64,000 nucleotides of DNA from Pseudisothecium myosuroides (taxonomy: Eukaryota > Streptophyta > Bryopsida > Hypnales > Lembophyllaceae): assembly GCA_951799445.1 (NCBI GenBank), contig OX637287.1:1550001-1614000 (forward strand), in the 5' to 3' direction. The notes under the pieces were generated by a model. That model was given only the letters and a program-made list of their open reading frames with translations. It was not told the origin of the DNA and did no database searches. Of the stretch, positions 27,950 to 39,689 are shown piece by piece. The stretch's first letter is position 1, and every line of letters starts with the position of its first letter. A program made the translations under genes and the position numbers.

Positions 27950-28700
27950 GTAAGTTAGAGCGAGGGGGGTTTGGACCCTGGGACCTCTCGCACCGGTTGG
28001 CGCTCCACCGGCGCCTACCGCTCATCGAGCCCAATGCAACCCGATGAATGAATCCCCCCATACAGGTAACAGGTCTCTCCCTGTCCCAGGGCCTGCGATG
28101 GGCAGCCTATGCTCCCTATTTATCGCGAAACGTGCTTCCTCAGTTATTAACCTTGGCACCTTAGCAACGGTGTTCTTTGTGCAGAGCACCAGACCAAGAC
28201 TTTGAAGGGCCGTATGGACTGATCGAAGAGCATCGCACGTATCCTTCGTCCTTGGTCCTATTGTAGATTGGCGTCGTGGATCTGTTTCAACTCGAACTGA
28301 GTTGTTGAACGTGAAAGCAAGAAAACTATATACATAATTATCCGTTTGCGCGCGCTCAAAATCAAACCCCGTACGTGGATTACTTGCTACCTGGGCGCCA
28401 CTAACAGCCATGCCATCCCACGATAGCTGCGTTTCTCAGGCAATGCGGATGGAACTCCACCATCGAGAGCGTCGCACATAGAGTGCCGATGCGGGCGTGG
28501 TCGACATTCGGAGACCAATCCACGAACGCGCACGATATTGTGCACGTTTGGAAATTAAGTCGGGATGGAGCTACAGGTGCGAGAAGCTGTTGCTGCGACA
28601 GATGCAACCCTGGATGCTTGAAACCTGGGCGCCGCAAACAGCCGCTCTTTCCCATCCCGTGATAGCTGCGAAAGAAGGAGGAGAAGAAGTCGTCTCAACT
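27950..28700 (-). mobile_element. Cluster of tRNA-like, SINE-type fragments (tentative)
   Basis: Read on the minus strand, two related modules lie at about 28590-28690 and 28350-28440. Each starts near GGGATGG, then has GCTGTT, GCGGCGCCCAGGT or GTGGCGCCCAGGT, CAAG and GGGTTTGAT or GGGTTGCAT, resembling A-box and B-box spacing. A third piece at about 27955-28035 has GAGCGGTAGGCG followed by GGGTCCAAACC. None folds into a convincing tRNA. The stretch is much GC-richer than its neighbours and carries minus-strand open frames with no known domain. Confidence 0.35.
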
Positions 28701-29413
28701 TGAATTAATGGTCAGTCAGTCATTGATGTGTGAAGTCTTCTAGCTTTGTATTTCAGCAACTGAAGGCGAGAAGCAACTGACATGCATGCTGGAATATAGG
28801 TATGGACAGTTCTCCACCAAATTACTGCATGGAGGACTTTCCGGATTCTTCCGTAGTCAAGCATGCAAGCGTTCCATTGCACTCTACAAAGATGTCGCCA
28901 GGCTAGTCACTCCGCTAGTCAGGGTGCCATCGAGTTATTAATAAGTGAAATTCATCTCCGCTTCCGTGTTCACTTCATTTCTGATGAGACTTAGTTGCTA
29001 TATGGTTAATTTCGGCCATGTCCTGCAAGGTGATCACATGATTCATTTGCGCAAATTAACAAGGTCGCGGACTTGCAGTTCCACGAGAATAGCTGTGTGG
29101 TATTAAGACGACCAAAGGATACATAGTGAGTATCGTATTGCAATTTATTTGCTGTGACATCAAATACCTTAGTCGATTGAAGAGAGACTTGAAAATTATC
29201 TTGCACCTGCTCGTGATGACAATTGTGGAGATTCAGTTCGTGTTTTTTTTAATCGATAGGAGCTCTTGATTCAGTCTGTTGTTCGTTCCTAATATTTTCA
29301 TAAATACAGTGCAAGGTGTTTGCCACAATTAAAAGATAGAAATATGACACTAGGTTTGGCGCAATGTATGAATCGAATTTCAGAGAACGAGATGATGTCG
29401 GGCTCTTCTCGAG
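28701..29413. other. Upstream flank of the kinase-like gene
   Basis: No gene is firmly supported. An acceptor-like site at 28798-28799 opens a short frame to a stop at 28939-28941, a weak candidate distal exon for the transporter upstream. The rest should hold the promoter of the gene starting at 29414. Confidence 0.4.
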
Positions 29414-30907
29414 ATGGAGGACCTACAGCTTCAACTTCACAGAGTGAAAAACTCCCAAGTATCGTCGTCCAAAAATGAACATCTGGATTTATTTGCTCAA
29501 GAATGTACTTATATGCGGGACCTGTTGGCGCCCCCTGATAAGCTCCCCCTTACAGTCGCAGAGCTCCACGAATTTTTGGCCAGGAAATCAAGACCGCTTC
29601 CAGTTTTGCATCCTGCGACTTTATACTCTGTAAGTGACAGCAAGCTGGTCAGGTTATGTATTCCAGAGGAGCGGAGGATGGCACAGCTAGTCGACCACGC
29701 ATTGACTTGTTGCAAACAGCTCCGTGCAAGCAGTGAGGCAGATAGCTCGCATATTTTGCGGATTCTCACTGGAGATTTTCTGGAACTATTAAACTCTCAC
29801 GCCCCAGCCAAACGGAGTTTGTGTGCCTTAGAATCGACAATGGATTCAGCCCAAAATCCCGGTTCTGCTGCCGTTTCGTCACTTGTTCCCCTGATGAGAC
29901 CAGATTATATGCTGTATATAAGTAATGCACTCATTCTCAGGTGGGAGAATAAGATAGACCCTGCAAATTTTACAACAGCTAGGGATGAAAACACTGAAAA
30001 ATTAAAAGTATGGAGCCCTCTTTACTACGGTGAACTGCCTTACGTGATTGGAGGTTGCTGTGGTGGGAGAATATTTCAGTGGCTAAAGCTCTCTCCAATG
30101 GATGAGAAGACTCTTGCAGAACCTATCTCACTAAGGTATGATTTACGGCTGCAGAGCAACGTAGCAGAATTGCTACACAGCGTTGTGCAGATGCACCGTC
30201 TCCTACAACGACTGCAGCAAGTATTAATTGACCCTGTCCCTATTCAATTGTATAAGGAGATGAAGCGTCCAACTGGAACAATTGTTGTGGGTCCTCAGTA
30301 TGTAGTGAAGACTTTAATACCTAAGTTGTCAGATGAGAGGCTAGCTGTTCTTCAGTCCCTGTACATATCAATCACTGGTTCCAAATACCTCATCCAGCTC
30401 CAGGGTGAGATTTTACAGCGACGGGGTTCATCTAAACTTACTCTATACCCTGTTGGTCACCCAATTGCACGGCCTTTTGATTTGAAGCAACTGGAAAATG
30501 CCACGCACGACATGTTACACGGCCTTTCGGAGTTGCACAAGGCTGGTTACACCCACAGGGATGTACGATGGGAAAACTGTATCCGAAGACATGTTGATGG
30601 TGAAATGAAATGGATTATCATAGATATGGAGTATGCTGGAGAAGATGGAGAGATATGGGAAGGTGACAAACTGGCGACATGGGATGAGGGAACTTTGGAC
30701 CGCAACCAGTACACTACAAGTTCGGACATGTATCAGCTGGGAAAGCTTATATTGGATTGGCTGGATGAGTCACGTGAATGTTGTATCGAAGAAAAGCGGA
30801 TGAGGGCGTTGGGACAGCGGATGATGTGTAAGCGTGAACAAGCATCGGAGATGCTTGGGGACATTTGCGAGAACCCCTGTGCACGTTGCAGAATTTTTAA
30901 TGCATAA
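29414..30907 (+). CDS. Intronless PD-(D/E)xK-like plus divergent protein kinase-like protein
   Basis: One uninterrupted 497-residue frame. The C-terminal half (about 285-480) is a divergent protein kinase: a VVK lysine at 299, catalytic loop HRDVRWEN (Asp383, Asn388), and DME at 404-406 in place of DFG, followed by a conserved-looking DMYQLG segment. No clear glycine-rich loop is visible. Upstream, RPD (Asp164) and WENK (Glu178, Lys180) match the D-x(n)-ExK layout of PD-(D/E)xK nuclease folds. This nuclease-then-kinase order recalls the REase-kinase proteins of the Crinkler/CR group known from oomycetes, fungi and some plants. That link is inference from motif layout, not an alignment. The lack of introns contrasts with every neighbour. 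Substrate and location unknown; no signal peptide or membrane segment is seen. Confidence 0.8.
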   Translation: MEDLQLQLHRVKNSQVSSSKNEHLDLFAQECTYMRDLLAPPDKLPLTVAELHEFLARKSRPLPVLHPATLYSVSDSKLVRLCIPEERRMAQLVDHALTCCKQLRASSEADSSHILRILTGDFLELLNSHAPAKRSLCALESTMDSAQNPGSAAVSSLVPLMRPDYMLYISNALILRWENKIDPANFTTARDENTEKLKVWSPLYYGELPYVIGGCCGGRIFQWLKLSPMDEKTLAEPISLRYDLRLQSNVAELLHSVVQMHRLLQRLQQVLIDPVPIQLYKEMKRPTGTIVVGPQYVVKTLIPKLSDERLAVLQSLYISITGSKYLIQLQGEILQRRGSSKLTLYPVGHPIARPFDLKQLENATHDMLHGLSELHKAGYTHRDVRWENCIRRHVDGEMKWIIIDMEYAGEDGEIWEGDKLATWDEGTLDRNQYTTSSDMYQLGKLILDWLDESRECCIEEKRMRALGQRMMCKREQASEMLGDICENPCARCRIFNA

Positions 30908-32552
30908 CTATGACTCGGTCTGCAAGATTGTTCAAATCCCTGCAGGCAGATGCGGAACAAACTCAACTAATGCATGCAGAAGGTCGATCGAGCTGGAGCA
31001 GAAATAAATAATATGCTTTTAATTGCCGGATCATATTCTCAAATGTCAGATGGACCACCAAGTAAGAGATCAGAAATGCAATTTTAGTATGCCAGATATT
31101 CCGTAGATATTCCTCGCTCTCCAAATTCATAAGTCTGGGGCCTTAGGGTTTGAAAACACTGTTTCTCGATTGGAAGAGTTTAGACACTGACCATGGATCC
31201 AAAGCACTTTTGCCTCCTAAAATTCATCATAATTTCAATTCAAGCCATAAAATTACCAATTTTTTTGCAATCCCCGTCATTTCTATCCATGCACCTCTAA
31301 AAATATTTGGTTTGCCTTGCACTACTCCAGATCATGCCAGAATTGCTTATTCGACAATTATGGGTGGCTCTACCTTAACACCTCTATCCTTAGTCCCATC
31401 CTTAGGGCTCTCATCATCCTCTCTGTACTCTCCAGTTTTATTACAGAAGGTGCTTCCATAGAAAAAAGCCCCCTCTATTTTGTGCTTGATTAGGTTACCT
31501 GATGCACCCCTCCTATCTAATTTGGGGCAATTATGAATTCAAAATTTGCAAATTTTACCATGCGTGCCAATTAAAAATTTCAGCCTTTTCCCTCGGGGAC
31601 GAGCGTGGAATGACAAGGGGGAAACAAAATCGGGGAGATGGGGTGATGACCAAGAAACGCAGAACCAAAAGAGAATGGCTAAAGAATGGTCTAATCAACT
31701 GAGTTTGGCTAAAGAATGGCTAAACAGGCAAAAATCGTGCTCATGAGTTTGCTTGTTGCATGCGAAGCTTCCGTACCCTGCGCTGTCGTTCCCTGCGCAG
31801 AGGTTTCTCGCCGGCCATGGGTTTCTGCCAGATGATGATCTGCGACTGATTCTCAGACCGCGCAGCAATGTCCGCAAAATTAATCAATAAAGAGTTCAAT
31901 ACTGGGTGTCACATGTTGAATTCTGCACTTACATACTTTTGTTTTGTATATACTCTGACTGCAGAATTCTGTCATACAATCTTCAATTGATTTTCCTTCA
32001 TTTCCTCCTTTCAAGTTTCACACCTCTTTATGGCAGGTGGGTGATCAACGCAGAGACCTTCATCAAAACTAGAGAACAAGCAGTGATTCTTGCTTGATTG
32101 TTTCATACGTGTAACTGATTCTTTCATACAACCTTCAAATGACAGCTACTATTCCAGTAATTCTTCTTAATTCCTTTCACGTGGCCACAATCGATGTTAT
32201 AGTGATTTAGAGAACAGTCACCCACAGCTTCCAAAGTCCGAAGAATAACAAGAAAATTTATTTATTGGATTGGGTCGTCCAATCAGTACATCAAGGCATC
32301 GACCCCCAAGGCAACATCATTCTTTCCGCATGATTCGTACACCGATTACTGTTACAGAATTCAGCAAATGTTCACGAACTTCACTACCAAACAAAAAAGT
32401 GTCCAAGGGTCAGATAGACCTCGCCCAACCCTGTCCAATGGATTGTCAACTAATGGAAGCCTGCTACTTTTCACCGACAAAATTACACTCCGGCAGTCTC
32501 AGCCAATTCCTCAGCAAGAGAGGTCAATGGTGGTAATTCACGACTCGCGCAT
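30908..32552. other. Intergenic DNA between the kinase-like gene and CHLH
   Basis: No gene is supported. About 31165-31370 is a diverged copy of the repeat at 15975-16170. 31511-31600 is a minus-strand copy of the gene-flank repeat described at 45216. The stretch just left of 32553 should be the CHLH 3' UTR. Confidence 0.5.
31511..31600 (-). repeat. Gene-flank repeat, copy 1
   Basis: On the minus strand this reads GAGGGAAAAGGCTGAAATTTT, then a GCAAATTTTGAATTCATAATTG-like block, then GCCCCAAATTAG. The same ordered blocks are found at 45216-45310, 48913-49013 and 49151-49257. Confidence 0.6.
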
Positions 32553-35500
32553 CTACTTGTCAATGCCTTCTATCCTGTCTTCCACATCCTGGTACAACTG
32601 CTTCAGCTTCTCCAGATTCTCCTCCGAAGTCTCCCAGTATCCACGCCCATTCGCTTCCAGGAACGTGGACACCAGCTTGCGGAAGGAATTCGGGTTCGTT
32701 TCCAACAACCTCTTCTGCATCTCCTCGTCATTGATGAAAGTGTTGTTCGCTTCCTCGTAAACCCAGTTGTCAACCTGCACAATGGAGGAACATCTGCCTT
32801 GAAATCCAGACGACAAAAGAACTCTACAAAAGTAGCCGGACTAAGTTAGCACTCAATCATTTTATGCATAACCCCTCAAAAACCCACAACTCACGGTTTT
32901 CAATTGGGAGGCACTTATTTCTCTAAAGTCACTAAAGAACATTGCATGTACTGCTCACTAGAAATTGAAAATGGATAAAAGAAAGGCCACATATAACCTC
33001 AATATGCCACACAAATCATGAGACTCAATTAGGGGTTGAGAGATAGTTTGACTTACATTGCCAGAAGTCGCACTCCAGCCCATGGTGTTGGTAAGCCGCT
33101 TCTCAATCTCACGCACACCCTCGTATCCACTAGACAACATGCCCTCGTACCACTTGGGGTTCAGCATCTTCGTCCTAGCGTCCAATCTCACCGTCTCTGC
33201 CAAGGACCGAACCTGGGCATTGGCAGTCGTGGTATCAGCAATGTATGAATTAGGCCTCTTCTTGTCAGGCCTCAAGCTTTGCACAAGCTTGGTGGGATCG
33301 GAGTCGAAGTAATGGCTGACATCGGTCAATGAGATTTCAGAAGAGTCGAGGTTCTGGAAGGTAGCCTCGGCAGTTGCAAGAGCAGATTCGAAAATCTGCC
33401 TCTTCTCGCTCATTCCGGCACCCGGGGCATCGCTGTCAAAAGCAAACGACTTTCGTGAAAGGTACATGTCCTGAAGTTGCTTCTCATCGTTCCAGGAAGA
33501 GTTTTCAACAGCCAAGTTGACGTTGGAAGAGTAGGATCCGGAGGCATTTGAGTAGATGCGCGTTGCAGCTTCCCGGAGAGAGACACCGAGAGTCTCGACT
33601 TGCTCAAGAGCGTGTTTGCGGACGAAGTTCATCTCCACTGGCTCGTCAAGCTCTGCCACTGTCTTCACTGCCCTGTCCAGCAAGTTCATCTGGAACCAAG
33701 TACGGTTGCTGAAGTCAGGCATAAACAGATATATACAAGCCACTGACTGCACTCCTAGATTCAAATCGTGTGAATGATTTCAGAATTCCTACAACTATCA
33801 ATAATTGACTCTTCAACCGTCCACAAGAAAAATGATTTAATCATCATCTATATCTTGTGATTCGAGATGCAGTTAGGAATGAACGAGAAAAATGTCATTA
33901 AAACCGAGTGCTTCCCCTTCACTGCACACAGTTTTCCTCACTTGCCCAGCTGAGACTAAAAGTTGGTGACACAAGAAAATGGTTTGCAATTCTACTATTC
34001 ATGATTATGTAGATACACAGCGGAACCAACTTTCTTACAATGCGAATGAGAAGCTTCGAAGTGGTTTGTGCGCAGTAAGTGCATGGAAAAAAGTCATTAG
34101 TGACTTGGCGTGTCTGCCCTGGACTATCCATTACAATGTCTGATTTTCATTAATTCCTAGTCAAAGAACGGTAACTAAAGCACAAGAAGCATCAGAAACC
34201 AACCTGGTTGATGAACAGGTCCCTGAACACGCCGGAACAGTTCACCACCACGTCAATGCGAGGACGTCCAAGCTCTTCCAGAGAAACCGGTTCAATCTTG
34301 TTCACCCTCCCAAGGGCATCAGGTAAGGGGCGAACACCGACCATCCACAACACCTGGGCAAGTGACTCGCCGTAAGTCTTGATGTTGTCCGTTCCCCAGA
34401 GCACGAGAGCAATCGTTTCGGGATACTTTCCTCCATTTTCAATCTTCTGGCGCTCCAACAGACGATCAACAACAATCTTCGCACTCGCAAGAGCAGCCGC
34501 AGTAGGAATGGCCTGAGGATCCAACGCATGGATATTTTTCCCGGTTGGCAACACTTTCGGGTTCCTGATGGGGTCCCCTCCAGGACCTGGCTCCACAAAC
34601 TTGCCTTCCAACGCTTGCTTCAAGCCGCCCAGCTCATTATCCGCCACCACCTGCTTCAAGCAGAAGGCCAAAAACTCGAAGAGAGTGTTCAGCTTCGCCT
34701 GGTCAACGTTCTTGTACTGCGTGTCACGCAAAGCATCCATCCATGGCTCCTTCTTCGCGAATCCAAAGAGGTTTGCCAGGGCGGGTTGCACATTCACAAC
34801 CTGTCCAGCTTTGTTCGTCGTCTTCGCTACGAACGCGCCCACCACATCCCTGGACGTCTGAGTAATGTCATTCAAAAGGGTAACATCAGCAAGCACACCG
34901 CGGTCGGAGCTTCTGTATATGTCTTCTATTTCACGACCGATAGATTGAGCCAAGAGCCCCGGCAAGCCGCAAATCTCCTCCTCCGGCCTGTCAATGGCAG
35001 CAATGTTCACAAGAGTTGCAACAGCCTCTTCAGCACTGGGAGGCTCGCCAATGACGTGAAGACCGCAGGGCAGGAGCCGAGATTCAATCTCCATCAACTT
35101 CCCATACACCTTGCCTACGACAGTGTCGCGCTCGTCGGAGGAAAGCTCCACCTCTTCGCTGGGAAGGTCCACGTCCTTGTCCAGGTTGCATTGTTTGGCA
35201 GTGCTGATGATACTGGAGACAATCTGGGCGCCGCGACCAGAGTCCTTCAGTGACTGGTAAGAAGAGATGAGCTCGCTCAGCTGCTTCAGGCCCTTGTACA
35301 AACCGGCGTTCTCAGCTGGAGGGGTGAGGTAGCTGATGGTGTTGGCGTAACTACGTCTCTTCGCAATGGTAGCCTCCGAAGGGTTGTTCGCGGCGTAATA
35401 GTAGATGTTGGGAATGTTGCCAATCAACGAGTCGGGGTAACAGACGTCGCTCATACCAACCTGCAAACCCAAGTAGAGTCTCAATCACATGCAAGTGAGA

Positions 35501-38500
35501 CATAAGCTTAAAGATTATGATCAAGTGGCAAACAACATTACAATAAACCTATTTGTCATGATAGGAGCTTCTCTAAAATGCCATTCTAGAATATCCTGCG
35601 CACTTGCCACACTACTACAAGGGTCACTTGTCACACACTCAAACTATGTCGTAGTGAAAACGATAAGTCCAGGGCGTGCGACGAAAGAGGTTTGAGTGTG
35701 AAAGAAACAGAAATCTCAGAGCTCTGTTTATCTAAAACAGTGATCTCAAAGCACCGACTCCAAATATCAGACACGAGAATGTAAACGAACCTGCTTTCCA
35801 GGCATAAACTCCAATGAACCGTGAGTTCCAAAGTGCAGAACAGCATCAGCTTGAAAAATCTTCTCCAGGAAAGTGTAATACGCAGCGAATCCGTGATGAG
35901 GGCTGGCCGACTTGGAGAACAGGAGCCGCATTGGATCCCCTTCATATCCGAAGGTGGGCTGGACACCGATGAAAATGTTGCCGAACTGCTTGCCATACAC
36001 GATGAGGTTCTGTCCATCCGAGTTCAGAGTTCCTGGAGCCTTACCCCAGCTTTCTTCCAGAGCCTTGGCGTAGGGAGTCAGTTGGTAGTACTCTCGGGTG
36101 GGCATCTTGTATGCAATGTTCAAGTCCGGGCTGCTGAACCTGGCTTCCTTGTCGTGGATCACTTCTTCAATGAGAGCCTCGGATGACTCGGGGAGTCCCT
36201 CCACGTTGTAACCGTCCGCCTTGAGCTCCCTCAAGACGCTGTAAATGGAGGAGAACACGTTCAAGTAAGCAGCTGTTCCAACATTGCCCTTGTCTGGTGG
36301 GAAGCTGAAGACGGTGATGGCCAACTTCTTCTCAGCTTTGGACAAGCGCTTGAGATTCGCCCACTTGATTGCACGGGTGCACAGCTGATCGACACGGTCA
36401 TGGAGAGCATGAGATTTCCCTGCAACGAAAAACGCGTTTCAGTTCACAAAACATTCAAACATAAGTAACCTACCAATAAAAACATACAAAAATGGAAAAA
36501 AAAAGGAAATCAAAACAAGAAAGGGCAAGGAAATGGCTGCACTTCACATACCTGTACGACTGTCACGCCCAGAAAATACGATTGGCTCCAATCCTCCGTC
36601 CAACTCTGGAAGGGCAACCTGAAGGGCGACCTGAATGGGGTGCAATCCCAAGGAGCTGCCCAACCACTCTTCAGTAGTTTGGAAAACCAAAGGAAGGGCA
36701 ACCAGATATGGCACATCCAGCTTCGACAATGCTTCAATGGCCTTAGGGTGATCCTGGCTAGCAGGGCCTCCAACCAATGCAAATCCAGTCAAAGAAACCA
36801 CTGACTGGACCAAAGATTTCTTGGTCATAGGGTCGTAGAAGAATCTATCCACAGGACCAGAGAAGTCGAGTCCACCTGACACACATCAACGTACTCTTCC
36901 TCAATCAGGAAGAGATTTTCTAAACCACACAATCGAGTACACTACCATTATGAAAAAAAATATAGAACTGCGAGCGTGTGCTTCATTTAGATCCCAACAA
37001 ACAAAATCGATCTCACCTGCAAAAATGGGCACCACCTTGGCACCCCTGGCCTCCATCTCCATAATAACAGCGGCATAGTGACCTTCGTCCCCAGTCACGA
37101 TGTGGCTCCTTTGCAAGACAATGCCCACCACCGGAGCCGTAGGATCCTTGAGAGCCTCATTAGCATCTCGCCTGGTGCCATACCAGTTCAGATATTCCTT
37201 GATATCATCATACATCTGAGGTGCCATCGGATGCCAAATTCCAGTATCCAGAAACACCACAGGGTCATCGAACTTGAGCTTCGCATCCGCCAAAGCCGGC
37301 ACGTAAGCGTTCGATATCATAACCAGGAAATTCTCAATATTCTCCGGGGAGCCTCCGAGCCAGAACTGCAGACTCATCATGAAGTTCCTGGCATCTTGCG
37401 CCTTATCCGTGGGCAAGTACTTCAACACTTTGGGCAAGGTGCGAATCAGCTTCAACATCCCTTCCTCGAAGTTGCCCACATTCTCCTTCCTCTTCCGCCT
37501 CATGAACTGCGCAATCGCGCTCTTGGATTGCCCCAACTGCGACATGGAGAAGGTGCCGAGCTTGTTCAGCCGCATAACTTCCGGCATGGAGGGGAACACC
37601 ACGACGGCATCCAAGCGGCTCCGATTCGCCTCCACGACCTCCTTCACCTTCTGCGCGAGCTCCTCCACGAAGATGAGCGAGCCGATGAAGACATTCGCGT
37701 CGCCCACGTCCTTCTTGAACGTCTCGAAGTTGTCCTTGTCGCGAAGCTCCTCGACCAGGTAGCCCACGATCTCGACGCGAACCTCCTTGCGAGTCCTGTT
37801 AATGTTCCGCACGGCAGCGGAAAGCGACGATTGGTACTGCGCTTCCAGCACCACGTACACCACCTTCACCACGGGTACTCCGGGACGCGATTCAGGGACA
37901 ATGCGTCGCACTTCGGGACGTGTTTGCGTGAACATACCCCCGCCCCCGCCCATCACCGCCTTAGTAGTAACCTGCCGTTGCGCCTTACGAGCGCCCTGGG
38001 TCACCGGGATCGCCACTGCAGCTCCGTAGAGCTCAGACTGCAAACCAAGGAAGTGGACGTCGAATCAGGGGTAATTACACAAAGCTTTAGTAAAAGAAAG
38101 AACTCAAATGAAAAGCAGAAATAATATAATTGAGCCAAATTTGAAAACTAGTAACACAGAACAATCAGTATTTTCTTCAAGAAACACACGACATGACGTG
38201 GAAGCCTTCTTCGAAGGGCAAATCAAAAAAAATAGTTGACGTACTTGTGAAAACCACCATTGCCATTGCATGCAATCAGCTTCACGATCCCTAATCTTAT
38301 CCAAATCACGCAACATATAATTCCCTCTCGTCACCAGGCATGTAAGTTCCTACTGACGGAGCCAGTGCTCCAAAAGTTGACCTCCATCTCGAGAAACCAT
38401 TATCCTCTAGTACTGTGCATTCACGTACGAATCCTTCAAAATCAGAACATGGAGAGTTTCTACACCGCTTCCACACAAAAATGCGGCGTGGGGAAAGCGA

Positions 38501-39012
38501 AACGCACCTTGCTGAGCTTGCTGCCATCGCTGACTTGTTTAATTCCCTCAAATGCGGGTTGCAGACCACCCAAACCAGCTGCCATGAACAGAATTCCACC
38601 TCGTCACAACACATTACACGGAATTTCGCAACCCCCCACCCCCTCCACCTCGTACAACCCCGTATTTATCCCCTACAAGGACAGATTCTATACCCACAAA
38701 CCTGCTTCCATCGAAACCACAATGTCAAGCAAATTAGGGACGAGTGCTGCCCAGGAGACACCACAGCCCCCTCAAATGTACATTCTCATCATTCTAGACC
38801 ATCCACGAAGTATCCTCGCCTCGGAGCAGCACTCTTTCCCCGCCAAAATTCAACAGACACCAACAAACCCACCCACCTCGGCATTGGATGCGCGCGCCTT
38901 GAGGAAGCGCTGGCCGAGTAACGGGAGTCGTCAAGCCGCCAGACGAAGACGACGACGACGGCGTCCCGGTGGAAACCTTGAGAGCCGACCCGCACGCGAG
39001 CGCGGACGCCAT
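32553..39012 (-). CDS. CHLH: Magnesium chelatase subunit H, chloroplast precursor
   Basis: Large subunit of Mg-chelatase. It binds protoporphyrin IX and, with subunits I and D and the GUN4 protein, inserts Mg2+ at the first committed step of chlorophyll synthesis in the chloroplast. Eight minus-strand exons: 38877-39012, 38508-38578, 37017-38037, 36552-36875, 35791-36419, 34204-35460, 33057-33689 and 32553-32774. Phases agree and give 1430 residues, slightly above the usual 1380. The N-terminus ([14 protein letters not shown], Ser-rich) looks like a transit peptide. Diagnostic stretches include [63 protein letters not shown] and [18 protein letters not shown]. An in-frame Met at 39117 would add 35 Glu-rich residues, unlike a transit peptide, so I place the start at 39012. 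Identification is firm; only the 71-bp second exon rests on phase and splice-site logic alone. Confidence 0.97.
35545..35698 (-). mobile_element. Intron-resident MITE, copy in CHLH intron 5
   Basis: On the minus strand it reads CACTCAAACCTCTTT, then GTTTTCACTACGACATAG, GTGTGACAAGTG, GTGTGGCAAGTGCGC, AGGATATTCT and TTTTAGAGA. It aligns block by block with copies in SBDS intron 2 (43781-43936) and a CLC intron (62708-62837). Ends of the form CACTCAAACCTCTTT and AAAGAGGTTTGAGTG, seen across the copies, suggest terminal inverted repeats. Confidence 0.65.
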
Positions 39013-39689
39013 CGCTGGCTGGCGAACTGAAGACAATCCAACGCGACGCAGCAGCTCCCGAGGACCTCCAGAAGAGGATTGATCCTCCTCCTCCTCCTCC
39101 TCCTCGACAATGCGCAATGGACTAACTTAGTTGCAACGGACTGTTCGATTCCGCTGAGAAGCAGTGATATGATATTGAAGGGGAAAGAGGAATTGGACTG
39201 GAAGGAAGGGGAGTGGTGGAAGCGGAGCTTTAGCCTTCAGGCGGGCTGGGCTGGCAAGCGGGCTATGGAGGACGAGGGCGCCTTATCCAGCTGCGAAACA
39301 TCGAATGGCGGTTTCAGGGGACACGGCCTCCGTCGCCCGGATGCCCTGCGACTTGTCCTAAGTAAGTTACGAGCCTTTCGTTCTCCATGAGCCTCTCCAA
39401 AATTTTCCGCTCCGTCCACATTATTTATTTATTTATTTTCCCTCGGGGAAAACGCAGGAACTAACGGTACCGGTATACTGAGACCACCGGTACACTGAGA
39501 CTAACTTACCGGTACACTCAGACTACCGGTACACTAAGACTCCGTCCCTGGTGAGACCGAATAATTTATTTGTGAGTTTCACATGGACCCCACGATATCA
39601 GTGGAGCTTCTTTGCAGCCAATCTCGGCACTGCAATCTATTGGTATCTCCAGACAATAAAGGTAACTACACCTGGCTAAAATCGCACAG
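39013..39689. other. CHLH upstream region
   Basis: 39013-39120 encodes the probable 5' leader, with a (CCT)n run at 39087-39105 that reads as Glu codons in frame. The promoter should lie just beyond. The plus-strand frame at 39079-39390 has no recognisable domain. A small tandem repeat follows at 39466-39540. Confidence 0.5.
39466..39540. repeat. Tandem repeat of ACCGGTACACTGAGACT
   Basis: Four diverged units of about 17 bp: ACCGGTATACTGAGACC, ACCGGTACACTGAGACT, ACCGGTACACTCAGACT and ACCGGTACACTAAGACT, with a short insertion after the second. Each unit contains the palindrome ACCGGT. Confidence 0.85.

Noticed and set aside
28800..28941. Possible last exon of the amino acid transporter
   Set aside because: The phase fits, but it needs a 5.6-kb intron full of repeats and encodes no membrane helix.
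34528..35253. 241-codon plus-strand frame inside CHLH
   Set aside because: It lies opposite the 1257-bp CHLH exon 6 and is an antisense by-product of its codon composition.
37078..38124. 348-codon plus-strand frame, rich in His, Leu and Arg
   Set aside because: It lies opposite CHLH exon 3; the His/Leu/Arg-rich composition is typical of antisense frames over GC-rich genes.
38260..39030. 256-codon plus-strand frame
   Set aside because: It covers CHLH exons 1 and 2 and their intron in antisense; no known domain.
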